Of a stretch of 64,000 nucleotides of DNA, positions 16,616 to 25,388 are shown in pieces. The DNA comes from an uncultured Collinsella sp. GTDB lineage: Bacteria; Actinomycetota; Coriobacteriia; Coriobacteriales; Coriobacteriaceae. Positions within the stretch are counted from its first letter, which is position 1, and each line of letters opens with the position of its first letter. Under the pieces are notes generated by a model. That model was not told the DNA's origin. It was given only the letters and a program-made list of their open reading frames with translations, and did no database searches. Where the stretch lies: contig UQLB01000007.1 in assembly GCA_900541725.1 (NCBI GenBank), positions 1-64,000 on the forward strand, written 5' to 3'. Position numbers and translations under genes: made by a program.

Positions 16616-17554
16616 CTACTCCTTCGAATCGTTTTGAACTTTGCCGGCGGTCAGCATCTGCTCGAACATAGAGGCCGACTGCGAAAAGTCGCTCGGCAGC
16701 ACGACCGTCGAGGTTTTACCCGTGCGAGCGAACTCCGTCATCATCTCGGACCACTGCGTAAACATGAACAGTTGGTTGGCCTCGTCATTGCCGACACCCG
16801 TCTCCTGGATGATCTCGAGCGAATCTTTGATACCCAGCGCGATGGCCTTGCGCTGGTTGGCGATGCCCTCGCCCGCCTTTTCCATAGCCTCGGCCTCGGC
16901 GGTCGCCTCGGTGACGCGCTTGATGCGGTCGGCCTCAGCGAGCTCCTGTGCCGCAGCGCGCTTGCGCTGGGCGGCGTTGATGTCGTTCATGGAGTTCTCG
17001 ACCTCGGTCGGCAGTGCGATTTTGGTGATGAGCGTCGACACGAGGGTGAAGCCGTAGGCGGCCATCTGCTCGGAAACGGTAGCGTTGACGTCCTTGGCGA
17101 TGTCATCCTTCTTGGCAAAGACCTCATCGAGTGTGTAGACGGGAATCGAAGAGCGCAGGGCGTCGGTGATGAAGTCACGCATCTGGTCGACGGGCTCCTG
17201 CAGCATGTAGTAGCTCTTGTAGATACCCGAATCTGCCGGGCCAGCACCCATGTCATAGCTCACGTGGTACTGAGCAGAGACCTCGAGGCCGATGGTCACA
17301 TTATCCTGGGTCTTAACGTCGATACCAAAACCGTTTTTCATGGTGCGCAGACTCACCGTGGCGGCTTTGCGGTCGATCACGGGCACCTTCATGTGGAAGC
17401 CCGCGTTGACGATGCGGTTAAACTTGCCCAGACGCTCGATGATCACGGCATGCTGTTGTTCAACGACATAGCAGGCGTTGGGAAGCAGCAGCAACAAAAT
17501 GATGATGGGAATCAAAAGGCTCGTAAGGGCGGCAATGATACCGGACAACAGCAT
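16616..17554 (-). CDS. SPFH/band 7 membrane protein (stomatin-like, QmcA)
   Basis: This 312-residue protein has one N-terminal membrane helix (LLIPIIILLLLLPNACYVV), then a band 7 domain beginning VVEQQHAVIIERLGKF and a helical, alanine- and glutamate-rich region (residues 180-250) that should drive ring assembly. GAGGAG selects the ATG at 17554. Such proteins organise membrane microdomains and regulate proteases. No NfeD partner is adjacent; the downstream neighbour is rlmH. Confidence 0.9.
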   Translation of the reverse strand: MLLSGIIAALTSLLIPIIILLLLLPNACYVVEQQHAVIIERLGKFNRIVNAGFHMKVPVIDRKAATVSLRTMKNGFGIDVKTQDNVTIGLEVSAQYHVSYDMGAGPADSGIYKSYYMLQEPVDQMRDFITDALRSSIPVYTLDEVFAKKDDIAKDVNATVSEQMAAYGFTLVSTLITKIALPTEVENSMNDINAAQRKRAAAQELAEADRIKRVTEATAEAEAMEKAGEGIANQRKAIALGIKDSLEIIQETGVGNDEANQLFMFTQWSEMMTEFARTGKTSTVVLPSDFSQSASMFEQMLTAGKVQNDSKE

Positions 17555-17608
17555 GGTCTCTCCTCTGATAGGCACACGTTGGCATTAGGATACCCGTCCA
17601 AGGAGATT

Positions 17609-17842
17609 GTGCATAACAAAAAAGCCCCCATTGCTGGGAGCTCTTTCATTTAATGGTGCGGGCGAAAGGACGTCCGCGTATCCGCTGCGCGGATCCGCAC
17701 CGGCTTCGCCCGCCTGCCGGCGGACTCGCCAGCTCGCTAAAAACGCTCCGCGTTTTCTTTACGCTCGCTCCTTCGCAGGTTCAAGTCCCTGTGATGGGCC
17801 CATAACAAAAAAGCCCCCATTGCTGGGAGCTCTTTCATTCAA
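17609..17842 (-). repeat. tRNA-Leu 3'-end duplication with hairpin module
   Basis: The tRNA-Leu terminator plus 3' end (GGTGCGGGCGAAAGGAC) occurs twice, at 17609-17671 and up to the true gene, with a 189-bp period. Between them are the module 17672-17775, holding CCGCTGCGCGGATCCGCACC and AAAACGCTCCGCGTTTT as at tRNA-Arg, and an inverted T-arm CAGGTTCAAGTCCCTG. The outer copy lacks the inverted T-arm. No gene is present in this 290-bp gap. Confidence 0.82.
17806..17831 (-). terminator. Terminator of tRNA-Leu
   Basis: AGCTCCCA and TGGGGGCT pair around GCAA on the minus strand with six T after. The duplicated copy at about 17617-17642 is identical. Confidence 0.85.
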
Positions 17843-17929
17843 TGGTGCGGGCGAAAGGACTTGAACCTTCATGGGGTTGCCCCCATACGGACCTGAACCG
17901 TACGCGTCTGCCAATTCCGCCACGCCCGC
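17843..17929 (-). tRNA. tRNA-Leu(CAG)
   Basis: This 87-base gene includes CCA. Acceptor GCGGGCG/CGCCCGC, long variable arm (TGGGGGCAACCCCA), anticodon CAG in TACGGTTCAGGTCCGTA, T-arm GAAGGTTCAAGTCCTTT. Confidence 0.97.
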
Positions 17930-17972
17930 GTGCAGGAATTAGAATAACGGAGCGCCACCGCGAACGCAAGAA

Positions 17973-18890
17973 CTATTTTTGAAAAAGTTTGCAGGCATTT
18001 TCCCAAGCGGCTTGCGCGATTGTTTCGGCGTCCTCACCTGTGCGATCGACACGGTCGTTAACCAGCGCGTTTGCCGTAATGGAGATCATTGCGGGCTCGC
18101 ATTCAAGACCGCGGATGGGCTCCGGAGCCATATACGGGCAATCCGTCTCGAACAAAATTCGATCGAGTGGGGTTGCCGCAAATGCCTCGCGCACGTCGTC
18201 GTTGCGCTTAAAGGTGGCCGCGCCACCATAGGCGATATAGCAGCCCAGCTCCACAAAGCGCTCCATCGTGGCGCGGTCCTCGCCAAAGCAGTGCAGTACG
18301 CAACCGGCCTGGGGCACGTCGACCTCGCGCAACACGTTGTAGGCGTCCACATGCGAGGTGCGCTCCTCGTCCGTATCCTCATGACGCAGATGCAGCTCTA
18401 CCGGCACATTGCGGCGTACGGCGACCTCGAGTTGGCGCGCCATACAGTCGATCTGCACGTCGTGGGGCGCCGGCGCGATATCGTCGTCGTAATCCATGTG
18501 GTAGTCCAGACCGATCTCGCCGATACCGGCGCACAAAGGGTCATCGAGTGCGGCAACGACCTGTGCGTGAACGTCGTCGGTATAGTCCGGCGCGCCATAC
18601 GGATGCACGCCGGCAAGATACTTGATCTGCGGGATATCCTGCATCGGCAGAATTTCGCGCACGAGCCAGTCGCTATAGTCCGTCACGCTGCGTTTGTCAG
18701 CGATGGGGTCGAACATCGTCACCAACAGGTCGACGCCCGCGGCTTTGGCGCGCACGAGCGTCTCGGGCACTTCTTTGCCCCAAAACGAAAGCAGATGCGC
18801 ATGCGTGTCGGCAAGCGGTGCCAAGGGCACGGGGCAGGCGACCGTCTTCTTTTTCTTGGTAAACGTCACGCGTGCGGCATTAGGCATCAT
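17973..18890 (-). CDS. tatD: TatD-family metal-dependent hydrolase
   Basis: This 305-residue TIM-barrel nuclease/hydrolase has the TatD metal ligands: DTHAHLL near residue 29, GEIGLDYH, ELHLRHED, LHCFGED and the final ETDCPYM. Compared with E. coli TatD it has a short basic N-terminal addition (TFTKKKKT). It overlaps the end of rsmA by 11 bp and GGAG precedes the start, so translation is coupled. The metG-rsmA-tatD region is a common arrangement in Gram-positives. Confidence 0.93.
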   Translation of the reverse strand: MMPNAARVTFTKKKKTVACPVPLAPLADTHAHLLSFWGKEVPETLVRAKAAGVDLLVTMFDPIADKRSVTDYSDWLVREILPMQDIPQIKYLAGVHPYGAPDYTDDVHAQVVAALDDPLCAGIGEIGLDYHMDYDDDIAPAPHDVQIDCMARQLEVAVRRNVPVELHLRHEDTDEERTSHVDAYNVLREVDVPQAGCVLHCFGEDRATMERFVELGCYIAYGGAATFKRNDDVREAFAATPLDRILFETDCPYMAPEPIRGLECEPAMISITANALVNDRVDRTGEDAETIAQAAWENACKLFQK

Positions 18891-19740
18891 GGATTAGCTC
18901 CCGGGCCAGACGGACAAAGTCGGCAACATCAAGCGTCTCGGCGCGCGTGGTGGGTGCGATACCGCAAGCCTCAAAGGCGGCATCGAGCACGTCCTTGGCA
19001 AAGCCGTTGGCGCTCATGGAATTGCGGATGGTCTTGCGACGCTGGGCAAATGCAGCATCAATCACGCGGGCCACAAATTCGCGATCGAGTCCTTCGGGCA
19101 CCACGCCGTCAACACGGTCGATACGCACGACAGCCGAGTCAACGTGCGGCGCCGGCATAAAGCAACGCGGCGGAACCTCAAAGCGACCCGTAACCTGCGC
19201 ATACAGGCCCAGCTTTGCCGTGTAGCCACCATAGGTCTTGTTACCCGGCACTCCGGCAATACGATCGGCAACCTCCTTTTGAACCATGACGACGGCGCGC
19301 TTGAGTGCAGGCATCGTCTGGAAGAACTGCAGGATGATCGTCGCCGCCACGTTATAGGGCAGGTTCGCGACAAACACCGTCGGCTCACCGCCCGCAGCCT
19401 GCTCAATCTGCTCCGGACCCACCTTGAGCGCGTCGCCCATGATAAAGCGGAAGTTGGCGTAGTCGGCGGCGTGGGCATCGAGCACCGGCTCGAGCTCGGG
19501 GTCGGCCTCGATCGACGTGACACACGCCGCCTCCTGCAGCAGCGCAAGCGTGAGCGTACCAACGCCCGGGCCAACCTCGAGCACGCGCTCATCGCCCGTG
19601 AGCTCGGAAAGCTCGCAGATACGCTCGATCACATGATTGTCGATTAGAAAGTTCTGGCCCAGGCGATGCTTGGTCGCAAGGCCAAACTCCTCCAGCAGCT
19701 CCCTGGTGGCCGTGGGGTTTGCCAAAGGCGAAGTTGTCAT
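18880..19740 (-). CDS. rsmA: 16S rRNA dimethyladenosine transferase (KsgA)
   Basis: This 286-residue enzyme dimethylates two adjacent adenosines in helix 45 of 16S rRNA during late small-subunit assembly. Motif I is VLEVGPGVGTLTLALL, the catalytic NLPY is present as VANLPYNVA, and HRLGQNFL near the N-terminus is the family signature. GGAGG precedes the ATG. It is followed by an overlapping tatD. Confidence 0.96.
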   Translation of the reverse strand: MTTSPLANPTATRELLEEFGLATKHRLGQNFLIDNHVIERICELSELTGDERVLEVGPGVGTLTLALLQEAACVTSIEADPELEPVLDAHAADYANFRFIMGDALKVGPEQIEQAAGGEPTVFVANLPYNVAATIILQFFQTMPALKRAVVMVQKEVADRIAGVPGNKTYGGYTAKLGLYAQVTGRFEVPPRCFMPAPHVDSAVVRIDRVDGVVPEGLDREFVARVIDAAFAQRRKTIRNSMSANGFAKDVLDAAFEACGIAPTTRAETLDVADFVRLARELIHDA

Positions 19741-19774
19741 GGTTGCCTCCTTAGCATGATGGCGGCGTCTTGAA

Positions 19775-19808
19775 ACAAAAGGGCATGGACCGTGGCGGCC
19801 ATGCCCTT
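19775..19808 (-). terminator. Terminator of metG
   Basis: AAGGGCATGG and CCATGCCCTT pair perfectly over 10 bp around a GC-rich loop, and TTGTTT follows on the minus strand. Confidence 0.85.
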
Positions 19809-19850
19809 ACAGCTAAACAGCAAATTGCCGATATGGCGCTCGCGCGGTCT

Positions 19851-21452
19851 CTACGCCAGACGCGGGAACAGCGGATCGCCCTTCTCGACGGGCTGACCGC
19901 CGGCAAGCAGGCCCCAAGTACAAATGCCCTTGAGGTCGTCGCTCGCGGCCTCGCCCTCACAGGACAGGCGGCGCAGGGCCTCGACAGAAGTCTGGGGCAT
20001 GAGCGGCATCAGCAGGTGAGCGGCAATGCGGATGGCCTCGAGCAGGTTGTAGATCACAAATGCCAGCTCGTCAGCCTTGGCCTCGTCCTTGGCAAGCGCC
20101 CAGGGCTCGGAGTCCTCGATGTAGTGGTTGGCGGCATGGATGAGCTCCATGACCTCATCCTTGGCTCCGCCGTAATCGAGCACGTCCATCTTGGCCATGT
20201 AGCGCTCGACCAGGCCATCGGCGATCTTTGCCAGCGGGTTGTCGAACGCATCGAACGACGCGGGCTTGGCGGGCGCGCAACCGTCAAAGTACTTGCCGCT
20301 CATGTTGAGCGAACGCGAGATAAGGTTGCCCCAGCTGTTGGCCAGGTCGGCGTTGTAGACCTGCTCCATGCGATCGAAGCTGATGGCACCGTCGGTGCCG
20401 GGGACGACGTCGGTCATGAAGTAGTAGCGATAGCCCTCGACGCCCAGCATGTCGATAACGTCCTGCGGAGCGATGGCGTTGCCGCGGCTCTTGGACATCT
20501 TCTCGGCCTTGCCGGTCTCGGCATTGCGCACGGTCAGGAAGCCGTGGGCAAAGACGTGCTCGGGCAGGGCCTCGCCGATGGCCATGAGCATGGCGGGCCA
20601 AATGACGCAGTGGAAGCGGATGATGTCCTTACCCACGATGTGGAACTGCGCGGGCCAGCGATAGGCCAGCTCGGCACGCGCCTCGTCGGTGTCGACACCG
20701 TAGCCGACGGCCGTCATATAGTTGAGCAGCGCATCGAACCACACGTAGGTCACGTGACCCTCGTCAAACGGGACCTGAATGCCCCAGTCAAAGCTCGTAC
20801 GGCTCACGGAAAGGTCATTAAGGCCGCCCTCGACAAAGCTACGTACCTCGTTCATGCGGAACGCAGGCTCGACAAAGTCGGGGTGCTCGTCGTAAAGCTT
20901 GAGCAGCTTATCCTGGAAAGCGGAAAGCTTAAAGAAGTAGGACTCCTCCTGCACGCGCTCAAGCGGACGGTGGCAGTCGGGGCACAGGTGCTGGCCGACG
21001 CTGCCGTACTCCTCGTCGCCCTTCTGGACCTGCGTATCGGTAAAGTAGGTCTCGTCAGGCACGCAATACCAGCCGTCGTAGCTGCCCTTATACAGGTAGC
21101 CGGACTCCTTCATGCGCTCCCACAGGTACTGCACGGCATGGTGCTGGCGCGGCTCGGTGGTGCGGATGAAGTCATCATTGGAAATCTCGAGCTTGCTCCA
21201 AAGCTCCTTGAAGTGCGGAGCCTGGCTATCGGTCCACTCCTGCGGCGTCATGTTGTGCTTGGCTGCGGCCTCGGCGACCTTCTCGCCGTGCTCGTCCATG
21301 CCGGTCAGGAACTTGACGTTATAGCCGGCGGAGCGACGATAGCGAGCCTGAACGTCGGCGATGATGGTGGAATAAGCCGTGCCCAGGTGCGGATCGGCGT
21401 TGACGTAGTAGATGGGCGTCGTGATAAAGAACGAAGGCTTGCTTTGATCCAT
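19851..21452 (-). CDS. metG: Methionine--tRNA ligase
   Basis: This 533-residue class I synthetase charges methionine tRNAs. The HIGH motif appears as PHLGTAYS and KMSKS as EKMSKSRGN. A zinc-knuckle remnant with two cysteines (HLCPDCHR) is present in the connective peptide. The protein ends after the anticodon-binding helix bundle and has no C-terminal dimerisation domain. GGAGG precedes the ATG. It lies 69 bp after rsmI. Confidence 0.96.
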   Translation of the reverse strand: MDQSKPSFFITTPIYYVNADPHLGTAYSTIIADVQARYRRSAGYNVKFLTGMDEHGEKVAEAAAKHNMTPQEWTDSQAPHFKELWSKLEISNDDFIRTTEPRQHHAVQYLWERMKESGYLYKGSYDGWYCVPDETYFTDTQVQKGDEEYGSVGQHLCPDCHRPLERVQEESYFFKLSAFQDKLLKLYDEHPDFVEPAFRMNEVRSFVEGGLNDLSVSRTSFDWGIQVPFDEGHVTYVWFDALLNYMTAVGYGVDTDEARAELAYRWPAQFHIVGKDIIRFHCVIWPAMLMAIGEALPEHVFAHGFLTVRNAETGKAEKMSKSRGNAIAPQDVIDMLGVEGYRYYFMTDVVPGTDGAISFDRMEQVYNADLANSWGNLISRSLNMSGKYFDGCAPAKPASFDAFDNPLAKIADGLVERYMAKMDVLDYGGAKDEVMELIHAANHYIEDSEPWALAKDEAKADELAFVIYNLLEAIRIAAHLLMPLMPQTSVEALRRLSCEGEAASDDLKGICTWGLLAGGQPVEKGDPLFPRLA

Positions 21453-21521
21453 GGGGTTTGTCCTCCAGAAAAACGTTGCATACAGGGGATGATTCTAGCG
21501 CAAGGGCTGGATATCCTCCAT

Positions 21522-22400
21522 CTATTGCATATCGAGCACCATGGCATAGACATCGCGCTTGCGGCGCGAATACTTCTGAGACAGGCGCTTGGCCACCGCA
21601 GAGGCGGGCTCCCCCTCCTCGAGCGCGGCGCGGATATCCTCGCGCAGGGCCTCGTCGGGATCCGCTGCCGCGGCGCCAACCGGCACGATACCGGCCTCCT
21701 CATCCTCGCTCGGCGGCGCGATGACCAGCGCAATCTCGCCCTTTACCTCGCCGCGAGCACGCAGCTCCTCGGCAAGCTGAGCAGCGGGCCCGCGCAAGAC
21801 CTCCTCGTGCAGCTTGGTGAGTTCGCGGCAGACGGCAACCTCACGCTGGGGAAAGACCTCCGCCACGGCCTCGAGCGTCGCCACGATGCGATGTGGAGAC
21901 TCGTAGAAGATGAGCGCGCCGGGCACCACGGCAAGGCGCTGCAGTCGGCGCACGCGGTCGCCGTGCTTGCGACCCAAAAAGCCTTCGAAGAAGAAATGCT
22001 CGCAGGGAATGCCGGACGAAACAAGCGCCGTGACGCAAGCAGAGGGCCCGGGAATAACTTCGACGGGCACATCGGCCTCACGCGCCGCCTCAACTAGCGC
22101 CTGGCCGGGATCGGACACGCTCGGCATGCCGGCGTCCGAGGCAAAGGCGAGGGTCTCCCCCGCCAGCAGACGGTCGACTAGGCCGGCGGCGCGGCTGGCG
22201 ATCACATTCTCGTCGCAACGGACAAGCGGCTTGGAAATGCCCAGGTGCATCAGCAGCTTTGACGTCACACGCGTGTCTTCGCAGCAGATGGCATCGGCGG
22301 CGGCAAACGCCTCGCCAACGCGCGGGGACAGGTCGCCCAGGTTGCCGATGGGCGTGCCGACCACATAGAGTTTGCCCGTATGGGCGCTGTTTTGCGTCAT
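21522..22400 (-). CDS. rsmI: 16S rRNA (cytidine1402-2'-O)-methyltransferase
   Basis: This 292-residue tetrapyrrole-methylase-fold enzyme methylates C1402 in the decoding centre. Signature stretches are YVVGTPIGNLGDLS, ICCEDTRVTSKLL, FASDAGMPSVSDPG and ESPHRI. The C-terminal helical domain (QKYSRRKRDVYAMVL) is present. It begins 6 bp after the GH5-like gene. Confidence 0.96.
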   Translation of the reverse strand: MTQNSAHTGKLYVVGTPIGNLGDLSPRVGEAFAAADAICCEDTRVTSKLLMHLGISKPLVRCDENVIASRAAGLVDRLLAGETLAFASDAGMPSVSDPGQALVEAAREADVPVEVIPGPSACVTALVSSGIPCEHFFFEGFLGRKHGDRVRRLQRLAVVPGALIFYESPHRIVATLEAVAEVFPQREVAVCRELTKLHEEVLRGPAAQLAEELRARGEVKGEIALVIAPPSEDEEAGIVPVGAAAADPDEALREDIRAALEEGEPASAVAKRLSQKYSRRKRDVYAMVLDMQ

Positions 22401-22406
22401 ATCAAC

Positions 22407-23468
22407 CTATTCAATCATGCCGCGCTCGAGCGTACCGAGCGCCGCGCGGGCGTCCCATGCTGCAATGCGCTTCTCGGTCTTCCACGTTTGGAAGAACCAA
22501 CCGGCAGCCGGCGCAAACGAAGCCAGCTGATTGGCGATAAACACGCGCTCGTAGGCATTGCGGCCCTCGGGCGTAACCGACGAGTTGGCAAAGATCGCCG
22601 CGCCCGACCATTCGCCCACCAGCACGGGGAACCCAGTCGAAATCGCTTCTTTGAGCTCGCGCTTGTTGCGCGAAATCGCCGTCGTCAGCCCGCGGGGGCT
22701 CGTGATATCGAGCGCATGCTCGTCACGGTAATGGTACAGGTGAAGGTCCATGTAGACGTTCTTATACTTGGCGCCGCGCATAAAATGCTTCCACTCGCTG
22801 GGATGCCCCGACGACGAGAAGACGACGATCTTATCCTCGGGCATATATGAACGGACGAGCTCATAGGCATCGCGATAGAAGTTGCGCAGGTAGTGCGCCG
22901 GAATGCCATCCGTCATGGTGAAGAGGCTCTTGCGGACACTCATCTGCGGCGTATCCAGCAGCTCAATGCCCAGCAGGCTCTCGGCCTCGCCGTAGCGATC
23001 GGCCAGGCGCTCGAGCACGTCGAGCGCAACATGACGGCCGTTGGTGGACGAATGCCACTCGGCAACAGCCTCCGGCGTGGCGGGCGAATCATTGGAATCG
23101 CCCTGGCCACCGGGCACAGTTGCTAGATCAAGCAGCACGCGGATGTCGTACTTGGCAGCCCACTCAATCGCACGGTCAATGTAGTCGACAACCGAGATGT
23201 AGGACGCATCGGACTCCTGCGAGCCAAAGGCATACCAGGGCACCGGCAGACGCACGGCATTGAGACCGATCTGCGCCATGCGACGGAAATCGTCCTCGCT
23301 CACAAACGTCTCGTAATGACGGCGCATGCGCTCGTTATAGGCGGCGGTGCCCATGGCCTCCTGCAGCTCGGCCGCGTTGGATGCACCGGTCGCCGCGTAT
23401 AGCGACGGGGTCACCCAAGGCTCGGGAATAAACCAGCCAGAGAGATTAACGCCGAGTATCCTCTCCAT
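22407..23468 (-). CDS. GH5-like glycosyl hydrolase (exo-beta-1,3-glucanase type)
   Basis: This 353-residue TIM-barrel protein opens GVNLSGWFIPEPWVTPSLY, as fungal-type exo-1,3-glucanases do, and has LNAVRLPVPW and LDLATVPGGQ. The second catalytic glutamate is plausible in LVGEWSGAA; the acid/base position reads GIELLDTPQ in place of the usual NEP. There is no signal peptide, so it is cytoplasmic and may act on imported oligosaccharides. AAGGGG selects the ATG at 23468; the 65-codon upstream extension shows no similarity. It is first in an apparent unit with rsmI and metG. Confidence 0.75.
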   Translation of the reverse strand: MERILGVNLSGWFIPEPWVTPSLYAATGASNAAELQEAMGTAAYNERMRRHYETFVSEDDFRRMAQIGLNAVRLPVPWYAFGSQESDASYISVVDYIDRAIEWAAKYDIRVLLDLATVPGGQGDSNDSPATPEAVAEWHSSTNGRHVALDVLERLADRYGEAESLLGIELLDTPQMSVRKSLFTMTDGIPAHYLRNFYRDAYELVRSYMPEDKIVVFSSSGHPSEWKHFMRGAKYKNVYMDLHLYHYRDEHALDITSPRGLTTAISRNKRELKEAISTGFPVLVGEWSGAAIFANSSVTPEGRNAYERVFIANQLASFAPAAGWFFQTWKTEKRIAAWDARAALGTLERGMIE

Positions 23469-23487
23469 CACTGCCCCCTTCGGATCG

Positions 23488-23504
23488 TGCAGGCCGAGCC
23501 TGCA
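23488..23504. promoter_or_regulatory. Palindrome in the leader of the GH5-like gene
   Basis: TGCAGGC-CGA-GCCTGCA is a perfect 7-bp inverted repeat 20 bp before the start codon. It could be an operator or a small RNA hairpin. The rest of the 23505-23708 gap holds a possible minus-strand TATACT and nothing else I can identify. Confidence 0.4.
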
Positions 23505-23708
23505 TCGTATTGCATAGGAAAAGTATCGTTTTGAGTATACCCGCGCGTGCGGACAGACGACCGAACGGTCTGTAAAGTGGCGCAAAAGCGGGAGGAATGT
23601 CTGAGCGGGCGGGCCCGAGATGTGCACGCACGTCGGAAGTAAGCGCCGGAAAGCGCATCCCACTCTGAAGCCAAATTCCGGGACGCAATTTCCGCAGAGC
23701 CCTCAATA

Positions 23709-23738
23709 AAAGAAAAGGACCCCTTTGCAGAGGTCCTA
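23709..23738 (-). terminator. Terminator of tRNA-Phe
   Basis: AGGACCTC pairs with GGGGTCCT (one G-U) on the minus strand, followed by TTTTCTTTT. No duplicated module is present here, in contrast to Ser, Arg and Leu. Confidence 0.75.
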
Positions 23739-23751
23739 GTCAATTCAAGGT

Positions 23752-23824
<73 letters not shown>

Positions 23825-23946
23825 TTTGAGGTGTGCCTTGTTTCAAGGCTTGATTAGTATAACCAAGGACGCGTTCCGGTCAACCGAGAATTTTAAAAAA
23901 GTTTTTGAGCACAGCCTCGGTTCTATAAATCGGCACGTCAGAGGCA

Positions 23947-24234
23947 TCAGCCGGCAGCAAGAAGTTTTTCACTCAGAGCCGCACGGGCAAACTCACTTGG
24001 CGTCATCCCCTCGGCAGCCGCCCGTCGACGAATGGCCTCCTTCATTCCCAGAGGAATCTTGACCGACAGCGTTGCCGTCCCCTCACCTGAGAGCGGGGGC
24101 CGTCCATGCACGATCCCACCAACGGTGTGTTCGCCATCCGGAAACTCTCCGCGCTCGTACGACTCGCACCACGCGTCAATCATTTCATCCGTTACAACCT
24201 GACCATTAGCGGCCGTATACGTCTTGCCCATCAT
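23947..24234 (-). CDS. Ribbon-helix-helix antitoxin-like protein
   Basis: This 95-residue protein ends in a ribbon-helix-helix fold: strand TATLSVKIPLGM, helix KEAIRRRAAAEG, turn MTPSEF, helix ARAALSEKLL. The N-terminal half (KTYTAANGQVVTDEMIDAWCESYERGEFP) is acidic and probably neutralises the upstream partner. Its start overlaps the partner stop as ATGA, and AAAGGGG precedes it. DNA-binding autoregulation is expected by analogy with type II antitoxins. Confidence 0.75.
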   Translation of the reverse strand: MMGKTYTAANGQVVTDEMIDAWCESYERGEFPDGEHTVGGIVHGRPPLSGEGTATLSVKIPLGMKEAIRRRAAAEGMTPSEFARAALSEKLLAAG

Positions 24235-24497
24235 CGACCCCTTTGCCGAGCCTGTTCAATCTCCTGCCAAAATTTCTTCTGGACTGGAGGCAAGGCATGA
24301 ATGATAAGCCACCCACGGACAAGCTCGACCGCGACAAGCTCCACGCTTCGTCCGTCTGGGAGCCATCCAATCGCAAGCCATCTCGGCGGCTCGTCCTTCG
24401 ACTCGCGACGAATGCACTCAGTAACCGCAAGCCAAGCGCTAAGCACCTGCTTTTCCGTCAGGTGCTTTTTAGCGTTGGGATGGATCTCAACATCCAT
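24231..24497 (-). CDS. Putative toxin partner of the RHH protein
   Basis: This 88-residue protein begins MDVEIHPNAKKHLTEKQVL and ends ALPPVQKKFWQEIEQARQR. Its size, its 4-bp overlap with a ribbon-helix-helix gene and its strand pattern (RWLAIGWLPDGRSVELVAVEL) suggest a small RelE/BrnT-like toxin, but no diagnostic catalytic residues can be claimed. GGAGGAG selects the ATG at 24497; an upstream extension of the frame is not supported. The order toxin then antitoxin matches brnTA. Confidence 0.6.
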   Translation of the reverse strand: MDVEIHPNAKKHLTEKQVLSAWLAVTECIRRESKDEPPRWLAIGWLPDGRSVELVAVELVRGWLIIHALPPVQKKFWQEIEQARQRGR

Positions 24498-24555
24498 GCA
24501 TCTTCTCCTCCATCTTACCCAATTTCGTATGACGAAAGTCCACTGTCGCCAATTC

Positions 24556-24915
24556 TTAAGCCGGCACGCGTTGGAGAGCAGGGGTCGAAACAATGATTGA
24601 AGGACGCTCTAGTACGGCCCAGGCGCCGGGGCAGGAGCACATACACCAGGGACGTACGTTTTCGTAGCGCGCGAGGATGTTGCCGCTACGGTCGATAAAG
24701 GCGATGTCGATGGGATAGGCCATTAAGCAGGTGTGAACCGAGGAGCAGCGCGGAAACGCCATAACAAGCGGCAGTCCGCTGGCGGCAATCGGCCGCCGTC
24801 CCAGCATGCCGCGCAGACGCACGGTAAACGACTCCGCCACCACAAACTCGGCCGGCGTCCAGCCCAACCTGTTGAGCGCCCGCGCGTAGGCGATATAGGA
24901 CGAAACCGCAGTCAC
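24556..24915 (-). CDS. DUF192-family protein at the end of the Tad operon
   Basis: This 119-residue protein has the DUF192 pattern: SFTVRLRGMLGRR, then MAFPRCSSVHTCLMAYPIDIAFIDRSGNILARYE. I prefer a GTG start at 24915 because it overlaps the preceding TadE stop as GTGA; an ATG seven codons upstream has no binding site. Function is unknown. There is no signal peptide. Its translational coupling to the last pilus gene suggests a role in pilus assembly or anchoring. Confidence 0.7.
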   Translation of the reverse strand: MTAVSSYIAYARALNRLGWTPAEFVVAESFTVRLRGMLGRRPIAASGLPLVMAFPRCSSVHTCLMAYPIDIAFIDRSGNILARYENVRPWCMCSCPGAWAVLERPSIIVSTPALQRVPA

Positions 24916-25388
24916 ATGACCACCCCCGGACGCCATGGATCGACCGTCACCGCGCGTTCATGCGCGAGCACGGCCGGCGCCCCCAGGGAAACGCCGGCGA
25001 TGCTCAGCGAACTCGGCCATGGCTCGTAGTGCATGGTGCAGGTATAGGTCCTAAACGTGCCAGAAAGAGAGAGCAGGCTACCATCCGATGACGCCGCGCC
25101 TTGCTCGCTCGAGACCTCGACCTGCAGGTCATATCCCTCCATGGCATCCTGAATCTGAGCTTGAACAGTCGCGGAAGCGTCAATGGAGCTCTCGTCACCC
25201 TCCCCGCCCGGCGCCACAGCGTGCGCCAGCACGATGTCGGGCACCACGCGGTCGAAGCGCGCGACCGCGCCGGCAAAGATCATGACGTTGTACGCGATGA
25301 GAGCCAGCACGAGCAGGACAGGCGTGACCATGGCCATCTCGACCGTCGCCTGGGCACGCTCCTCGCGAAAGCCCGTGCGAATGCCCAT
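24912..25388 (-). CDS. TadE-like pseudopilin
   Basis: This 158-residue protein has the TadE start: a basic leader FREERAQATVEMAMVTPVLLVLALIAYNVMIF, with glutamate at the +5-like position of the processed helix. The remainder is an extracytoplasmic domain (Ser/Gly-rich, two cysteines). The ATG at 25388 overlaps the preceding stop as TAATG. TadE-class pseudopilins prime Flp pilus assembly after cleavage by the Tad prepilin peptidase, which is not in this window. Confidence 0.85.
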   Translation of the reverse strand: MGIRTGFREERAQATVEMAMVTPVLLVLALIAYNVMIFAGAVARFDRVVPDIVLAHAVAPGGEGDESSIDASATVQAQIQDAMEGYDLQVEVSSEQGAASSDGSLLSLSGTFRTYTCTMHYEPWPSSLSIAGVSLGAPAVLAHERAVTVDPWRPGVVM

